A stretch of 64,000 nucleotides of DNA from Janibacter sp. CX7 (GTDB lineage Bacteria; Actinomycetota; Actinomycetes; Actinomycetales; Dermatophilaceae), in NCBI RefSeq assembly GCF_024362365.1, contig NZ_CP101464.1, positions 2,232,001 to 2,296,000 of the forward strand, given 5' to 3'. The translations under genes and the position numbers were made by a program. This document shows, in pieces, positions 23,128-32,739 of the stretch (the stretch's first letter is position 1; every line of letters starts with the position of its first letter). The notes beneath the pieces are model-generated. The model worked only from the letters and a program-made list of their open reading frames with translations, was not told the origin of the DNA and searched no databases.

Positions 23128-26100
23128 TCAGCGGGTGACCGAGCGCAGAGTGCGCAGCGCGACCGAGAGCGCGGCGACCCCCGGCGAGGGCAGCTGGCGG
23201 ATCCCGGCGAGCTGGGTCTGCACGCGCTCGACGGCCTCGTCGTGCTCGCGCGACCACTCCGCGAGCCGGGCCGAGGCGTCGCCGCCCTCACGCTCGAGCA
23301 CGGCACTCGTCAGCGACTGGAGGGTCGCGTAGAGGTCGTCGCGCAGGGCGCCGCGGGCCATGGCATCCCACTGCTCATCACGGGGCAGGCGGGTGACCAT
23401 GATGAGCAGCTCGTCGATGCCGAAGGTCTCGGAGACCTGGTAGTAGGTCTCGGCGACCTCGAGCAGCTCGCGGCCGCTCTCGTGCGCCATGTCGACGATG
23501 TCGAGCACGGAGTAGAGGTCGAGCAGGATCGCGGTGCGCCGGGCGAGGTCGCTCGGCACGCCCGCGTCGACGAGGTCCTGCGTCTTGCGCCCGAGACGCT
23601 CCGCCTGGGAGCCGCGCAGCAGGTCGGGGATCTGCGGCGCCAGCGTCGAGACCGGCTCGCCGAAGCGCTCGATCTCGCCGGTCACGTCGAGCTTGCCCGC
23701 GCGGTTGGCGAGGAACCACCGCACCGCGCGGTCCATGAGCCGGCGCAGCTCGAGGTAGAGCCGGGTCTGGGTCTGCGTCGGCACGACGTTGTCGAGCGCC
23801 TCGACTCGGGCGACGAAGTCGTCGAGGCCGAAGATCTGCCGGGCCACGAGGAAGGCTCGCGCCACCTGCGCTGACGTCGCGCTCGTCTCCTCGACGGCCC
23901 GCTGGACGAAGGTGATGCCGCCCCGGTTGACGAGGTCGTTGGCGACGGCGGTCGTCACGATCTCCCGACGAAGGGGGTGTGCCTGCAGCTCGTCGTGGAA
24001 GCGCTCGCGCAGCGGCGTCGGGAAGTAGTCCGTCAGCTGTCGCTCGGTCGCCGGGTCGTCGGGCAGGTCGGAGTCGAGCAGGTCGGACTTGAGCGCCAGC
24101 TTCGAGTAGGCGAGCAGGACCGACAGCTCCGGCGAGGACAGGCCCTGACCGGCGTCGAGGCGGTCGTGCACCTCGGAGCTGCTCGGGAGGAACTCCAGCC
24201 CGCGGTCGAGCTCGCCCCGCTCGGTGAGGGACTCCATGAGCCGCTCGTGGACGACGAGCATGTCGCCGTGCTGGGCGCGGGCATTGCCGAGCAGCACGTT
24301 CTGCTCGTAGTTGTCGCGCAGGACCTGGTCGGCGACCTCGTCGGTCATCGACGCGAGCAGCTCGACGCGGGCGTCCTCGTCGAGGGAGCCGCGGCGGATC
24401 GCCTCGCCGAGCAGGATCTTGATGTTGACCTCGTGGTCGGAGGTGTCGACGCCGGCGGAGTTGTCGACGGCGTCGGTGTTGACGCGCACGCCCGCCCCGG
24501 CCGCCTCGATCCGGCCGCGCTGGGTGGCACCCAGGTTGCCCCCTTCGCCGATGACGCGGGCACGGACCTGCCCTCCGTCGACGCGGATGGCGTCGTTGGC
24601 CCGGTCCCCCACCTCGGTGTGGGACTCGTCGGCGGCCTTGACATAGGTGCCGATGCCGCCGTTCCACAGCAGGTCGACGGGCGCCTGGAGGATGAGGTGG
24701 ATCAGCTCGGTGGGCGTCATCGACGTCGCCCCGTCGAGTCCGAGCGCGGCCGCTGCCTGCTCGCTCACGGGGATCGCCTTCGCGCTGCGCGACCAGACCC
24801 CGCCGCCCTCGCTGATCAGGGAGCGGTCGTAGTCGTCCCACGTGCTGCGCGGCAGGTCGAAGAGCCGGCGGCGCTCGGCGAAGGAGGCTGCCGCGTCGGG
24901 CTGCGGGTCGATGAAGACGTGCAGGTGGTTGAAGGCAGCGACGAGGCGGATGTGCTCGGACAGCAGCATGCCGTTGCCGAAGACGTCGCCGCTCATGTCG
25001 CCGATGCCGACGACGGTGAAGTCCTCGGTCTGGGTGTCGTGGCCGAGCTCGCGGAAGTGCCGCTTGACCGACTCCCACGCGCCGCGGGCGGTGATGCCCA
25101 TGCCCTTGTGGTCGTAGCCGACCGAGCCGCCGGAGGCGAAGGCGTCGTCGAGCCAGAAGCCGTACTCACGGGCGATCGAGTTGGCCAGGTCGGAGAAGGT
25201 CGCCGTGCCCTTGTCGGCGGCGACGACGAGGTAGGAGTCGTCACCGTCGTGCCGCACGACCCGCTCGGGCGGCACGATCGCGCCGTCGACGCGGTTGTCG
25301 GTCACGTCGAGCAGGCCGGAGATGAAGGCCCGGTAGGCCGAGCGGCCCGCCTCCATCCACGCCTCGCGGTCGACCGACGGGTCGGGCAGCTGCTTGCCGA
25401 AGAAGCCGCCCTTGCTGCCCGTCGGGACGATGACGGCATTCTTGACCATCTGCGCCTTGACGAGGCCGAGGACCTCGGTGCGGAAGTCGTCGCGCCGGTC
25501 GCTCCAGCGCAGGCCGCCGCGGGCCACCGCGCCGAAGCGCAGGTGGACGCCCTCGACCTGCGGGCTGTGCACCCAGATCTCGAAGGCCGGGTGCGGCTTG
25601 GGCATGTCGGGCACGCGGGCCGGCTCGAGCTTGAGCGAGATCCGCGGCAGCGGCTCCCCCTGCGCGTCCCGGACGAAGTAGCTCGTGCGCAGCGTCGCAG
25701 CCATGACGCCGACGAAGGCCCGGATGATCCGGTCGTGCTCGAGGGAGGTGACCTCCTCGAGCGCGTCGTGGATGCGCTGGGTCACCTCGGCCTCGGCAGC
25801 GGTCCGCTCGTCGTCGGCGAGGCCGCCGAAGCGCTCGGGGTCGAAGCGGGTCTCGAAGAGCTCGACGAGGTCGCGGGCGATCTCGTGGTTGTCGACGAGC
25901 GCGGCCTCGAGGCTGGTCTGCCCCCAGCTGCCGCCGGCCTGGCGCAGGTAGCGGCCGATGGCGCGCAGCAGCGCGACCTGCCGCCAGGTGAGCCCGGCGC
26001 GGATGACGAGCGCGTTGAAGCCGTCGGACTCGGTGCGCCCGGCGCGCACGGCGATGACCGTGGACTCGACGAGCTCGCGCAGGTCCTCGTGGCTGCGCGA

Positions 26101-27912
26101 CTCCCACAGGGCGGCGTCGGGTACCCGCAGGCTCATGTCGTAGACGCCTGCGGTGACCCCGTCGGCCCGGGTGAGCGTGTAGGGCTCCTCCTCGATGACC
26201 TTGGTGCCGAGGTCACGGAAGATCGGCATGAGGTCGTCGAGGATCAGCTCGTCGAGGCTGAAGAGCTTGATCCGGCGGATGCGCGGGTCCTCGCCGCCGC
26301 CGTGGCCGCGACGGGGGTCGTAGAGAGCACAGGCGAAGGGGGTGTCCGTACCGAGGCGGACGAGGTTCTTCAGGTCCGCCACGGCCTGGGCGGCGTCGAA
26401 GTCGTCCTCGTAGTCGACGGGGAATCCGCCGGCCCACGGGGCGATGAGCTCGCCCGCGACCTCGGACCCGACGAGCTCGTCGGCGCGACGCACGAGGCGC
26501 TCCTCCCACGTCAGGGTCGCGTCGGCGACCGCACGCTCGAGGTGGCGCTGGGCCTCGCCGATGGGCATGTGGACGCCCTGCGAGCCGCGCAGGATGTAGT
26601 AGAGCCGGGCCATCGGCTCCTCGGAGACGTGCGCGGTGAAGCTGACCTCGTCGGCGCCCGTCGCCTCGCGCAGCTCGTCCTCGACGCGGTGCCGCACCGT
26701 CGTCGTGTAGCGGTCGCGGGGCAGGTAGATGATCGCGGAGACGAACTGCCCGCCGGTGTCGAGACGCAGGAAGGTCGCCGTGCGCATCCGGTGGACCATC
26801 TTGAGGATCGAGGTGACGACCTGGCTGAGGTGGTCGACCGGCGCCTGGAAGAGCTCGTCGCGGGGGAAGGTCTCGAAGAGGCGCATCGCGAAGGCGCCCG
26901 AGTGGCTGTCGCGGGCCCAGCCGGAGTCGGCGAGGATCTGCTGCACCTTGTCGGAGATGAGCGGGATCGTCAGCACCGAGCTCGTGTAGGCGGTGGACGC
27001 GAAGAGCCCGGCGAGACGGCGCTCGACGAGCCGGCCCTCGGCGTCGCGGAAGCGCACGGCGATGAGGTCGGGGTGGGCCACGCGGTGCACCGGCAGCACG
27101 GCGTGCGACTTGCCGATCGCCAGGCAGTCGACGTCCTCGCCGCCTCCCCCGAGCGGCGTGATCGCCTCGGCGGTCGTGTCCTCGCGCAGCACGCCCAGTC
27201 CGCTGCCGGCCATGGGAGTGATCTCGCCGCCGTCGACGGTGTGGTCGCGCGAGCCGATGAAGGTGAAGTGGTCGTCGACGAGCCAGCGCAGGAACTCTGC
27301 GGCCGCGGTCTGCGACTCGCTGCTGCCGACGCCGCGCCCCTCGTCGAGCGCGGTCACGAGCTCCCCCACCGCCGCCGACATCTGGTCCCAGTCGTCGACC
27401 GCGGCGGCGACCGCGTCGACGACCTCGGAGACGCGGTCCTCGACGATCGCCATGTCGCAGCGGTCGGCGAGCTCGATGCGGATCCACGACTCGTCGTGCA
27501 GGTCGGCGTCGGGGTGCGGCGTGCGCGGGTCGGCGTCGAGCACCTCGACGAGCCGACCGTCGGCGTCGCGGCGGACGACGAAGAGCGGGTGGATGAGCAG
27601 GGAGACCCCGATGCCCTCGGCCCCGAGCTCACCGAGGACCGAGTCGACGAGGAAGGGCCGGTCCGAGGTCACGATGTGCAGCACGCCGTCGGCAGCCCGG
27701 ACGATCGACTCGCCCGGCGCCCGCGTCGCCGCCACCTCACGATGGCTGGTGGCCATCGCCACCAGGTCGTCGGCGGAGCGGCCACTCAGGGCCGTCGCGT
27801 CGACATGTCGCAGGTACCGCTCGACGAAGGGGGCGTCGTCACCGGCCGCGGTGGCGGCGTCGGCGAGCACTCCCTCGAGGTCGGTGGCGGGGTGGGCAGG
27901 CAGCTGTGCCAT
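23128..27912 (-). CDS. gdh: Large NAD-specific glutamate dehydrogenase
   Basis: The 1594-residue protein matches the 180-kDa class of NAD-GDH in length and layout: regulatory N-terminal ACT-like region, then the catalytic core with RGGLRWSDRRDDFRTEVLGLVKAQMVKNAVIVPTGSKGGF-type block around residue 800 (here quoted in part: GGLRWSDRRDDFRTEVLGL and KNAVIVPTGSKGGF) and a Rossmann part. It oxidises glutamate to 2-oxoglutarate and ammonium with NAD. It is monocistronic, with its start at the ATG 27912. Not part of the mycobacterial synteny of its neighbours. Confidence 0.93.
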   Translation of the reverse strand: MAQLPAHPATDLEGVLADAATAAGDDAPFVERYLRHVDATALSGRSADDLVAMATSHREVAATRAPGESIVRAADGVLHIVTSDRPFLVDSVLGELGAEGIGVSLLIHPLFVVRRDADGRLVEVLDADPRTPHPDADLHDESWIRIELADRCDMAIVEDRVSEVVDAVAAAVDDWDQMSAAVGELVTALDEGRGVGSSESQTAAAEFLRWLVDDHFTFIGSRDHTVDGGEITPMAGSGLGVLREDTTAEAITPLGGGGEDVDCLAIGKSHAVLPVHRVAHPDLIAVRFRDAEGRLVERRLAGLFASTAYTSSVLTIPLISDKVQQILADSGWARDSHSGAFAMRLFETFPRDELFQAPVDHLSQVVTSILKMVHRMRTATFLRLDTGGQFVSAIIYLPRDRYTTTVRHRVEDELREATGADEVSFTAHVSEEPMARLYYILRGSQGVHMPIGEAQRHLERAVADATLTWEERLVRRADELVGSEVAGELIAPWAGGFPVDYEDDFDAAQAVADLKNLVRLGTDTPFACALYDPRRGHGGGEDPRIRRIKLFSLDELILDDLMPIFRDLGTKVIEEEPYTLTRADGVTAGVYDMSLRVPDAALWESRSHEDLRELVESTVIAVRAGRTESDGFNALVIRAGLTWRQVALLRAIGRYLRQAGGSWGQTSLEAALVDNHEIARDLVELFETRFDPERFGGLADDERTAAEAEVTQRIHDALEEVTSLEHDRIIRAFVGVMAATLRTSYFVRDAQGEPLPRISLKLEPARVPDMPKPHPAFEIWVHSPQVEGVHLRFGAVARGGLRWSDRRDDFRTEVLGLVKAQMVKNAVIVPTGSKGGFFGKQLPDPSVDREAWMEAGRSAYRAFISGLLDVTDNRVDGAIVPPERVVRHDGDDSYLVVAADKGTATFSDLANSIAREYGFWLDDAFASGGSVGYDHKGMGITARGAWESVKRHFRELGHDTQTEDFTVVGIGDMSGDVFGNGMLLSEHIRLVAAFNHLHVFIDPQPDAAASFAERRRLFDLPRSTWDDYDRSLISEGGGVWSRSAKAIPVSEQAAAALGLDGATSMTPTELIHLILQAPVDLLWNGGIGTYVKAADESHTEVGDRANDAIRVDGGQVRARVIGEGGNLGATQRGRIEAAGAGVRVNTDAVDNSAGVDTSDHEVNIKILLGEAIRRGSLDEDARVELLASMTDEVADQVLRDNYEQNVLLGNARAQHGDMLVVHERLMESLTERGELDRGLEFLPSSSEVHDRLDAGQGLSSPELSVLLAYSKLALKSDLLDSDLPDDPATERQLTDYFPTPLRERFHDELQAHPLRREIVTTAVANDLVNRGGITFVQRAVEETSATSAQVARAFLVARQIFGLDDFVARVEALDNVVPTQTQTRLYLELRRLMDRAVRWFLANRAGKLDVTGEIERFGEPVSTLAPQIPDLLRGSQAERLGRKTQDLVDAGVPSDLARRTAILLDLYSVLDIVDMAHESGRELLEVAETYYQVSETFGIDELLIMVTRLPRDEQWDAMARGALRDDLYATLQSLTSAVLEREGGDASARLAEWSREHDEAVERVQTQLAGIRQLPSPGVAALSVALRTLRSVTR

Positions 27913-28105
27913 GGGTGGGCGTCCTCGGTCGCATCGTCACGTGTCGCGGGACCTCGTCGTCCCGCTCACGACGAGCGTAGCCCCCTATGACGCGCGTCAC
28001 GTACACCCCCTGAGGCCCGTCCCGCCGGAGCGAAGGGAGGTCCGCCGCGGGCCTGTGGACGGCCTCCGTCCCGGGGACCTCGCGCGTCGATAGGCTGACC
28101 GGACC

Positions 28106-28405
28106 ATGCCCCCTTCGCACCCTCGCCCCGAGGACATCCAGGTGCTCGCCGACGCCCTGTCCGCCACGGGAGAGCACACTGCGTCCGCCGGCGAGCTGCT
28201 GCTCGACCACCTCGTGACGGTCGGGGACCACGCGACCCAGCAGGCGCTCGACGGCCTGGTCGACGACGCCGTCGACGGCCTCCGCGAGATCTCGGCGGGC
28301 TGCCGCGAGCTGGCGCTCTCCCTCGGACCGGTGGCCACCCGGGCCAGCGCCTCCGACCGTGCCACGGACACAGGGGCCCGACCGCAGGTGCGGGAGCTGC
28401 GATGA
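28106..28405 (+). CDS. Small helical protein, first of a WXG100-like pair
   Basis: The 99-residue product is almost entirely helical with a short Gly-free middle (IQVLADALSATGEHTASAGELLLDHL ... REISAGCRELALSLG). No signal peptide is present. The next gene starts inside its stop codon. Pairs of ~100-residue helical proteins in one operon are typical of type VII secretion substrates, though this partner lacks a clear WXG motif. The start codon context contains the CCCCCTTCG word. Confidence 0.5.
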   Translation: MPPSHPRPEDIQVLADALSATGEHTASAGELLLDHLVTVGDHATQQALDGLVDDAVDGLREISAGCRELALSLGPVATRASASDRATDTGARPQVRELR

Positions 28406-28923
28406 GCCACCCCTTGCTGGGCGACCCCGCTTCGCTGAGCGCCCTGGCCGCCTCCCTGCGGAGCCGCGCCGTGGTGCTGCACGCCGATGCGCAGGCCCTG
28501 CGCCTGGCTCTGGCCGATGCCTCGGCGGGCTGGCGCGGTCCGACCGCCCTCGAGCGACGCCGGCGGGCCGAGCAGCTCGCCGAGGCCACGTCGGCCACGG
28601 CCGACGCCATGGACGCGTGCGGCCGCAGCCTGCACTCGACCGCCACCGAGCTCGCCGAGGCGATCGCCCGCCTGCGGGCGATCGAGGAGGAGGCACAGGC
28701 CGCTGGCCTGGCCGTGCGTGACGGCTCGGTCGAGCGTGGCTGGGGCATCGCGGGCGTCGCCGACGCCCGCTCGGTCGAGCAGTCCGAGCGACTGCGCGAG
28801 TCCCTGCAGGAGCGCATCCACCAGGTCGTGTCGGTCCTCGGCCGCCACCGCGCGCTGCTCGCGGCCGAGTGCGCTCGGGCGAGCGAGCTGCTGCGCTCGA
28901 CGAGCACAGCGCTGCGCTCCTGA
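28402..28923 (+). CDS. WXG100-like protein, putative type VII substrate
   Basis: The 173-residue protein is helical with the hairpin turn GWRGPTA (about residues 44-50), the WXG signature of ESX-type proteins, flanked by helices rich in Ala and Leu. It is longer than the usual 100 residues, with a second helical half. No signal peptide or Cys pattern for other export is present, and I see no YxxxD/E secretion signal. The FHA-FtsK/EccC ATPase at 14766 is the only T7SS-type component in the window. Confidence 0.55.
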   Translation: MSHPLLGDPASLSALAASLRSRAVVLHADAQALRLALADASAGWRGPTALERRRRAEQLAEATSATADAMDACGRSLHSTATELAEAIARLRAIEEEAQAAGLAVRDGSVERGWGIAGVADARSVEQSERLRESLQERIHQVVSVLGRHRALLAAECARASELLRSTSTALRS

Positions 28924-28953
28924 CTCCGGGGCCCGCAGCGCTAGCGTGTGCCC

Positions 28954-29436
28954 ATGAGGATCACCCGTGAGGCCGCCCTGCCCGCCGGCGTCGAGGACGC
29001 CTTCGCCGTCGTCGAGTCGCAGGACTACCAGGAGGCCAAGGTCGAGCCGCTCCCCGGATCGACGGCGACGGTGACGCGCACCGGCGACGACGTCGTCGTC
29101 CAGACCACCCGGGTGCTGCCGACGGCCGGAATGCCGGGCCCGGTCGTCTCGATGGTCGGCGACACGCTGCGGATCGACGAGCAGCAGACCTGGCACCCGC
29201 CGACCGCCGACGGCTCGCGGCACGCCGACATCGACCTCACGGTCGCCGGGGTGCCGCTGCGCATGCGCGGCACCATCGATCTCTCCCCCGCCGGCGCCGG
29301 GTCGCGCCTGGCCTTCGCCGGCGACCTGACCTGCTCGATCCCGCTCATGGGCAAGAAGGTCGAGCAGGCGGCCCAGCCGGCCGTCGTCGACTCGATCGAC
29401 GCCGAGGTCCGCCTGCTGACCGAGCGCCTCGCCTGA
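28954..29436 (+). CDS. DUF2505-family protein
   Basis: The 160-residue protein matches the actinobacterial DUF2505 family (START/SRPBCC-like): start MRITREAALPAGVEDAFAVV, a beta-rich core and a C-terminal amphipathic helix. Such folds bind hydrophobic ligands, but no ligand is known. It is followed by a strong hairpin terminator. Confidence 0.8.
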   Translation: MRITREAALPAGVEDAFAVVESQDYQEAKVEPLPGSTATVTRTGDDVVVQTTRVLPTAGMPGPVVSMVGDTLRIDEQQTWHPPTADGSRHADIDLTVAGVPLRMRGTIDLSPAGAGSRLAFAGDLTCSIPLMGKKVEQAAQPAVVDSIDAEVRLLTERLA

Positions 29437-29455
29437 CTCGCCCGCGCCACACGAT

Positions 29456-29497
29456 GGCGAAACCCTGCAAGACCCTAGGGTTTTGCAGGGTTTCGCC
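29456..29497. terminator. Bidirectional hairpin terminator
   Basis: Arms 29456-29470 (GGCGAAACCCTGCAA) and 29483-29497 are perfectly complementary over 15 bp. The loop itself contains the palindrome ACCCTAGGGT. It lies between the convergent DUF2505 and DUF6912 genes and can serve both. Confidence 0.85.
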
Positions 29498-29511
29498 GTC
29501 GCGCGGGGGGC

Positions 29512-29898
29512 CTACTCGGCGGCGAGCTCGGTGAGCTCGGTGACGTCGTACCAGAGCAGGTCGTCGTAGCCGGCGCCGACCTCCCCTTCGTCCTCCTCGA
29601 CGTGGAAGCTCACGATGTCGGCGAGCTCGACGACGACGGCCGCGTCGAGCCGGCCGGTGTCACCGGTGCCCGGCGCGTCCGGCAGGTCCGCCGAGGCGAC
29701 GACGCGACGCCCGGGGCCGAGGTCGCGGGCGGCGTCGAGCGCCTGGCACATCGCCTCGAACTCGAGGTCCTCCTCGTCGGCCGTCGGGTCGAGGGCGCGG
29801 ACCGCGTCCGTCACGGCGAAGGGGGCGCGCTCCGGCAGTCGTCCCGGGGCCGGCACCGCCGCGAGCTCACCGAGGAGCATCGGCACGTAGACGCGCAT
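29512..29898 (-). CDS. DUF6912-type small protein
   Basis: The 128-residue acidic protein begins MRVYVPMLLGELAAVPAPG and contains a conserved-looking ADIVSFHVEED and YDDLLWYDVTEL tail. I recall this as a widespread actinobacterial family of unknown function (DUF6912). Its start overlaps the stop of the wax ester synthase gene (ATGA). Confidence 0.65.
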   Translation of the reverse strand: MRVYVPMLLGELAAVPAPGRLPERAPFAVTDAVRALDPTADEEDLEFEAMCQALDAARDLGPGRRVVASADLPDAPGTGDTGRLDAAVVVELADIVSFHVEEDEGEVGAGYDDLLWYDVTELTELAAE

Positions 29899-31319
29899 CA
29901 GGCACGCCCCCTCGGGGCCGAGCGCAGCTCGGCGAGCGCGTCGTCGATGGAGCGGGCGAGCACGTCGAGGTCGGCCATCGAGTCACGGTCACCCGTGAGC
30001 CCGTAGTAGACCTTGCCGTCGTAGGAGGTCAGGCCGATCGACAGGCCCTGGCCGCGACCGAGCGGCATGACCGGATAGGTCTCGATGAGCTGGCAGCCCT
30101 CGACCTCCAGTGACTGCTGGGGGCCGGGGACGTTGGTGATGACGAGGTTGAAGAGCCGTCGGCTCATGGCACTGCCGAGCCGGGCCCCGAGCGTGTGCAG
30201 GGTCGGCGGGGCGAAGCCTCCGATGCCGGCCAGCGACGTCGCACCGACCCCCTCGACGGAGGTCGACTCGATCTGCTGGCGCATGGCGAAGGCGATCTGG
30301 TGCAGCCGCATCGACGGCGTGTTCTCCCCGATCGGCAGGTCGATGAAGCACGCGGCCATGGCGTTGTCGGTGAGCGGGTCGCCGGACCCGTCGACGATGC
30401 TCAGCGGCACCATGACCCGCAGGGTCGTCGTCGCGGTGACCGGCAGACCGCGGGTCTGCATCCAGGCGCGCAGGGCGCCGGTGATCGTCGCGAGGACGAC
30501 GTCGTTGATCGACACGTCGTCGACGTAGCGGCCGCGGGTGAGGCGGCTGCGGATCTTGCGGTAGTCGTCGAGGTCGGTCTGCACCATGACATAGCGCCGA
30601 GCAGCCCCGACGGTGGTGCGCAGCGGTGAGCTCGGGGCGGGACGGGTCCCGACGCGGGCGAGGGTCGAGGCGACCCGGCCGGCCGTCGCGGTGAGGTCCC
30701 GACCGGTCTGGGAGACGTCGCGGAGGCCGGAGCCGATGCCGCGCACGACACGTGCGGGGTTGAGGACCGAGCCGAGCAGCGCGTCGGTCACCATGCGCAC
30801 GTCGGAGGGGGCCTTGCGCGGCTCGCCGGCCCGCTCGTCGACGGGCACGGCGTCGGGGTCGATGAGCAGCTGGGCGAGGTCGACCGCGTGGATGCCGTCG
30901 ACCATCGCCTGGTGCGCCTTCGTCACGACGGCGAAGCGGCCGCCTTCGAGGCCCTCGACGAAGTAGGCCTCCCAGAGCGGACGGTCACGGTCGAGCGGTC
31001 GGGCCATGATCCGGCCGATGAAGTCCTCGAGGTCGGCCGCGCCACCCGGCGCCGGGATCGCCGAGCGACGCACGTGGTAGCCGATGTCGAAGTGCGCGTC
31101 GTCGACCCACACGGGGTTGTCGATCCTCGCCGGCACCTCGCGGATGCGCTGGCGGTAGCGCGAGTGCCCGGCGATGCGGTCCCCGACCACGGCGACGAAG
31201 CGGTCGTAGTCGAAGCCCTCGGCGGACGGCTCGAAGACCATGACCGACCCCACGTGCATGGGCAGCGTCGGCTCCTCCAGGTAGAGGAAGGACGCGTCGA
31301 GGGCTCCGAGTCTGTTCAC
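29898..31319 (-). CDS. Wax ester synthase / diacylglycerol acyltransferase family protein
   Basis: The 473-residue protein starts RLGALDASFLYLEEPTLPMHVGS, a WS/DGAT hallmark, and has PLWEAYFVEGLEGGRFAVV followed by the active-site region HQAMVDG. The usual motif is HHxxxDG; here the first His of the pair is Lys-Ala-His-Gln, so only one His remains before Gln. The C-terminal NVPGP motif is intact. These enzymes make wax esters or triacylglycerol as storage lipid. In M. tuberculosis tgs3 lies at the matching place. A second GTG at 31322 is equally possible as start. Confidence 0.88.
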   Translation of the reverse strand: MNRLGALDASFLYLEEPTLPMHVGSVMVFEPSAEGFDYDRFVAVVGDRIAGHSRYRQRIREVPARIDNPVWVDDAHFDIGYHVRRSAIPAPGGAADLEDFIGRIMARPLDRDRPLWEAYFVEGLEGGRFAVVTKAHQAMVDGIHAVDLAQLLIDPDAVPVDERAGEPRKAPSDVRMVTDALLGSVLNPARVVRGIGSGLRDVSQTGRDLTATAGRVASTLARVGTRPAPSSPLRTTVGAARRYVMVQTDLDDYRKIRSRLTRGRYVDDVSINDVVLATITGALRAWMQTRGLPVTATTTLRVMVPLSIVDGSGDPLTDNAMAACFIDLPIGENTPSMRLHQIAFAMRQQIESTSVEGVGATSLAGIGGFAPPTLHTLGARLGSAMSRRLFNLVITNVPGPQQSLEVEGCQLIETYPVMPLGRGQGLSIGLTSYDGKVYYGLTGDRDSMADLDVLARSIDDALAELRSAPRGRA

Positions 31320-31431
31320 CACGGGCTCATCGTGGCACGTGCGCCGCACCGCTGGCAGGCCCGACCACGACGAGTGATCCGCGTCGTACCCACGCGCGGC
31401 TCGGGCGGAGCGACCTCGCGGGCGGCCGCAC

Positions 31432-32739
31432 TCAGGCGCGCCGCAGCAGCCGACGCCGCGGACGAGCGGGCGCCGAGGGCGCCGCGACGCCGAGCAGGTC
31501 GGCGGCGAGACCGGCGATCGCCGCCCGCAGCGGACTGCCCGGGGCGGCCTCGGCGAGGGTGTGACCGGCGAGCACGGCGGCGTCGACGCTCGCCTGGTCG
31601 TCGGGCAGGAAGGTGATGTCCTCGAGCCCCGCGAAGCGCTCCATCGACTCGGCGACCCGGCGCCGCGGGTCGGGGCCCACGGACCCCGCGCGCAGCCGGT
31701 TGACCACCGGCCGCGGCGTCGGCGAGGCGACCTGGCCGACGGCCTGCACGGCCCGCACCATGCGCTGCAGGCCGACCGGGTCGGCGGCGCCGACGAGCAG
31801 CAGCTCGTCGGCCTCGGCGAGCGCGGTCAGCGTCGTCGCGTTGCGGCGTGGCGCGGTGGTGTCGTAGCTGAGCTCTTCGTCGTCCTCGATGCCGAAGCCG
31901 CAGTCGAGCACGACGAAGGGAGCCAGCGACCGGCACAGCTCGATGATCTGCTCGACCGCCGCGGCCCGCACCTCCGGCCAGCGGCTCGGGGTCGGGATGC
32001 CGGTGACGACGCGAAACCGTGGCGAGACCTCGACCGCGAGCCGGGCCAGGGCGGGCAGATCGAGCGTGCCGAGCTCCGAGGCGCGGGCCGCGGCCGCGAT
32101 GCCGGGGGCCTCGTCGAGCACGCTGAGCAGCTGGGCGACCGCGGCGCCGTAGGTGTCGAGGTCGACGAGCACGACGGGTCGGCCGAGGGCGGCGAGCTCG
32201 CTGGCGAGGTTGACCGCGAGGGTGCTGCGCCCGGGTGCCCCGGTCGGTCCCCAGACCGCGATGATGCGGCCGCGTGCGGGCGGCTCCTGCGGGTCGGGCG
32301 TCGCCTCGGTGACGGGGACGATGGGTGCGGTCGGCGGGTCCTCCCCCGGCCACGTCTCCTGCTCTCCACCGGCGAAGGGAGCCCCCGTCACCGCGGCCGA
32401 GGTGAGGACGTCGACGAGGTCCTCGCGCGGGGTGCCCACGTGCACGTATCGCTCGATGCCGAGCTGGCGCAGGTGCCGCTCGGGGGCCTCCTGCCCGTCC
32501 GGTCCGGCGCCGACGACGGCGACGCCCGCCGCGCGCAGGTGGGCCAGCGCGTCGCGGTCGAGGCCGCGCAGGTCGGCCGAGACGAGGGCGACGTCGCCCA
32601 GTCCGGCGGAGGCGGCGGCGAGCAGGTCGGCGAGGTCGACGCAGCGGCGGCCGACGGTCACGCCGGGCAGCTGGCCGACGACCTCGACCATGCGCCCCTC
32701 CCAGTCGTGGCCGAGGGCGGTGAGGACCGTGGTTGCCAT
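31432..32739 (-). CDS. CpaE/TadZ-like MinD-family ATPase
   Basis: The 435-residue protein has a receiver-like N-terminal domain (about 1-115) and a MinD/ParA ATPase domain with deviant Walker A WGPTGAPGRSTLAVNLA (about 166-182) and VVLVDLDTYGAAVAQLL. CpaE/TadZ proteins position Tad pilus machinery at the membrane. Its start overlaps the stop of the CpaB-like gene. In this genome the pair sits 21 kb from the broken tadA, so it may serve another system or be an orphan left by the tad damage. Confidence 0.8.
   Translation of the reverse strand: MATTVLTALGHDWEGRMVEVVGQLPGVTVGRRCVDLADLLAAASAGLGDVALVSADLRGLDRDALAHLRAAGVAVVGAGPDGQEAPERHLRQLGIERYVHVGTPREDLVDVLTSAAVTGAPFAGGEQETWPGEDPPTAPIVPVTEATPDPQEPPARGRIIAVWGPTGAPGRSTLAVNLASELAALGRPVVLVDLDTYGAAVAQLLSVLDEAPGIAAAARASELGTLDLPALARLAVEVSPRFRVVTGIPTPSRWPEVRAAAVEQIIELCRSLAPFVVLDCGFGIEDDEELSYDTTAPRRNATTLTALAEADELLLVGAADPVGLQRMVRAVQAVGQVASPTPRPVVNRLRAGSVGPDPRRRVAESMERFAGLEDITFLPDDQASVDAAVLAGHTLAEAAPGSPLRAAIAGLAADLLGVAAPSAPARPRRRLLRRA

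Noticed and set aside
23977..27990. 1337-codon plus-strand open frame opposite gdh
   Set aside because: High-GC antisense artefact; composition is Val/Asp/Arg-rich without domains, and gdh covers it fully.
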